Below, one piece after another: positions 6,728 through 6,793 of a stretch of 6,793 nt of DNA. A program made the position numbers and the translations under genes. Source of the stretch: Patescibacteria group bacterium. Its GTDB lineage: Bacteria; Patescibacteriota; Patescibacteriia; UBA9934. How positions within the stretch are numbered: the stretch's first letter is position 1; each line of letters opens with the position of its first letter. Below the pieces are notes generated by a model that saw only the letters and a list, made by a program, of their open reading frames with translations, was not told the DNA's origin and searched no databases. The DNA is taken from positions 1 to 6,793 of the forward strand of contig JAHILS010000024.1 in the NCBI GenBank assembly GCA_018896835.1, written 5' to 3'.

Positions 6728-6760
6728 CAAAAACACACACTAAATTAGTGTGTGTTTTTG
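6728..6760. terminator. Bidirectional terminator between dnaX and a convergent tRNA gene
   Basis: This is a perfect palindrome with 16-base arms (6728-6743 and 6745-6760) around a single central A. A five-A run is on the left and a five-T run on the right, with alternating CA/TG in the stem. Folded as RNA it gives a long stem with a tiny loop and a U tract on either strand. It lies 14 bases after the dnaX stop, and the tRNA 3' CCA begins at the very next base, so it can end both transcripts. Confidence 0.9.
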
Positions 6761-6793
6761 TGGTTCCCGGACAGGGATTCGAACCCCGATCCC
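6761..6793 (-). tRNA. tRNA gene, 3' half only (isotype not visible)
   Basis: Read on the minus strand, this holds the 3' end of a tRNA: variable region GGGAT, T stem CGGGG/CCCTG (five pairs, one G-T wobble) around the classic loop TTCGAAT, acceptor strand TCCGGGA, discriminator A, and an encoded CCA at 6763-6761. The 33 bases match tRNA positions 44-76. The 5' half with the anticodon lies beyond the right edge, so the amino acid cannot be stated; the acceptor 5' strand should read TCCCGGA. It converges on dnaX. Confidence 0.93.

Noticed and set aside
1..6793. Alternative code with TGA read as an amino acid (as in Gracilibacteria or SR1)
   Set aside because: All genes read full length with the standard code, with tryptophan as TGG and no internal TGA in the conserved proteins. 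The absence of TGA stops in five genes is too small a sample.
1..6793. CRISPR array, insertion sequence or transposon ends
   Set aside because: No regularly spaced direct repeats, no transposase motifs and no terminal inverted repeats with target duplication were seen. The palindromes present are terminators or the SD mirror.

Overview
The window looks like a piece of a small bacterial chromosome, most likely from the Candidate Phyla Radiation (Patescibacteria, Parcubacteria-like). This is an inference. It rests on the AT-rich coding sequence, on genes whose ATG sits just downstream of a -10-like box with no Shine-Dalgarno (SD) sequence, on the sequence style of the cysteinyl-tRNA synthetase (SIGN in place of HIGH; IDHIPVHHTNE around the zinc site), and on a large membrane-anchored VirD4/TraD-like ATPase lying among housekeeping genes. 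All five genes read with the standard code and end in TAG, TAA, TAA, TAG and TAA.

Layout. Positions 1-45 are a short leader with a strong SD that is mirrored by its own reverse complement near the left edge. Positions 46-678 encode an unrecognised 210-residue protein. It has clearly higher GC than the rest (about 53-63% in three sampled 60-base blocks, against 35% in a sampled cysS block), and it is closed by its own hairpin terminator at 679-714. From 744 a tight co-directional block follows: cysS (744-2126), an unrecognised 173-residue protein with a disordered acidic N-terminus and a compact C-terminal domain (2145-2666), and an 834-residue one-TM ATPase of the VirD4/TraG/TraD type (2675-5179). 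The gaps inside this block are 18 and 8 bases, and it ends at a hairpin terminator (5181-5207). dnaX (5232-6713) follows behind its own -10-like element. A perfect 16-bp-arm palindrome (6728-6760) then separates dnaX from a convergent tRNA gene, whose 3' end with encoded CCA lies at 6761-6793 on the minus strand. The rest of that tRNA is outside the window.

How the genes fit together. cysS charges tRNA-Cys and dnaX builds the replicative clamp loader; both are core functions. The 173-residue protein and the ATPase are adjacent and probably co-transcribed. They are the best candidate for a poorly described system: a membrane DNA pump with a small partner and no other type IV secretion genes in view. 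Other points of interest are a seven-A run in the dnaX linker where a -1 shift meets a TGA immediately (a possible gamma-like short form), the substituted HIGH motif in CysRS, the contrast between SD-led and apparently leaderless genes, and the compositional outlier at 46-678. No CRISPR array, insertion sequence, rRNA or riboswitch was seen.
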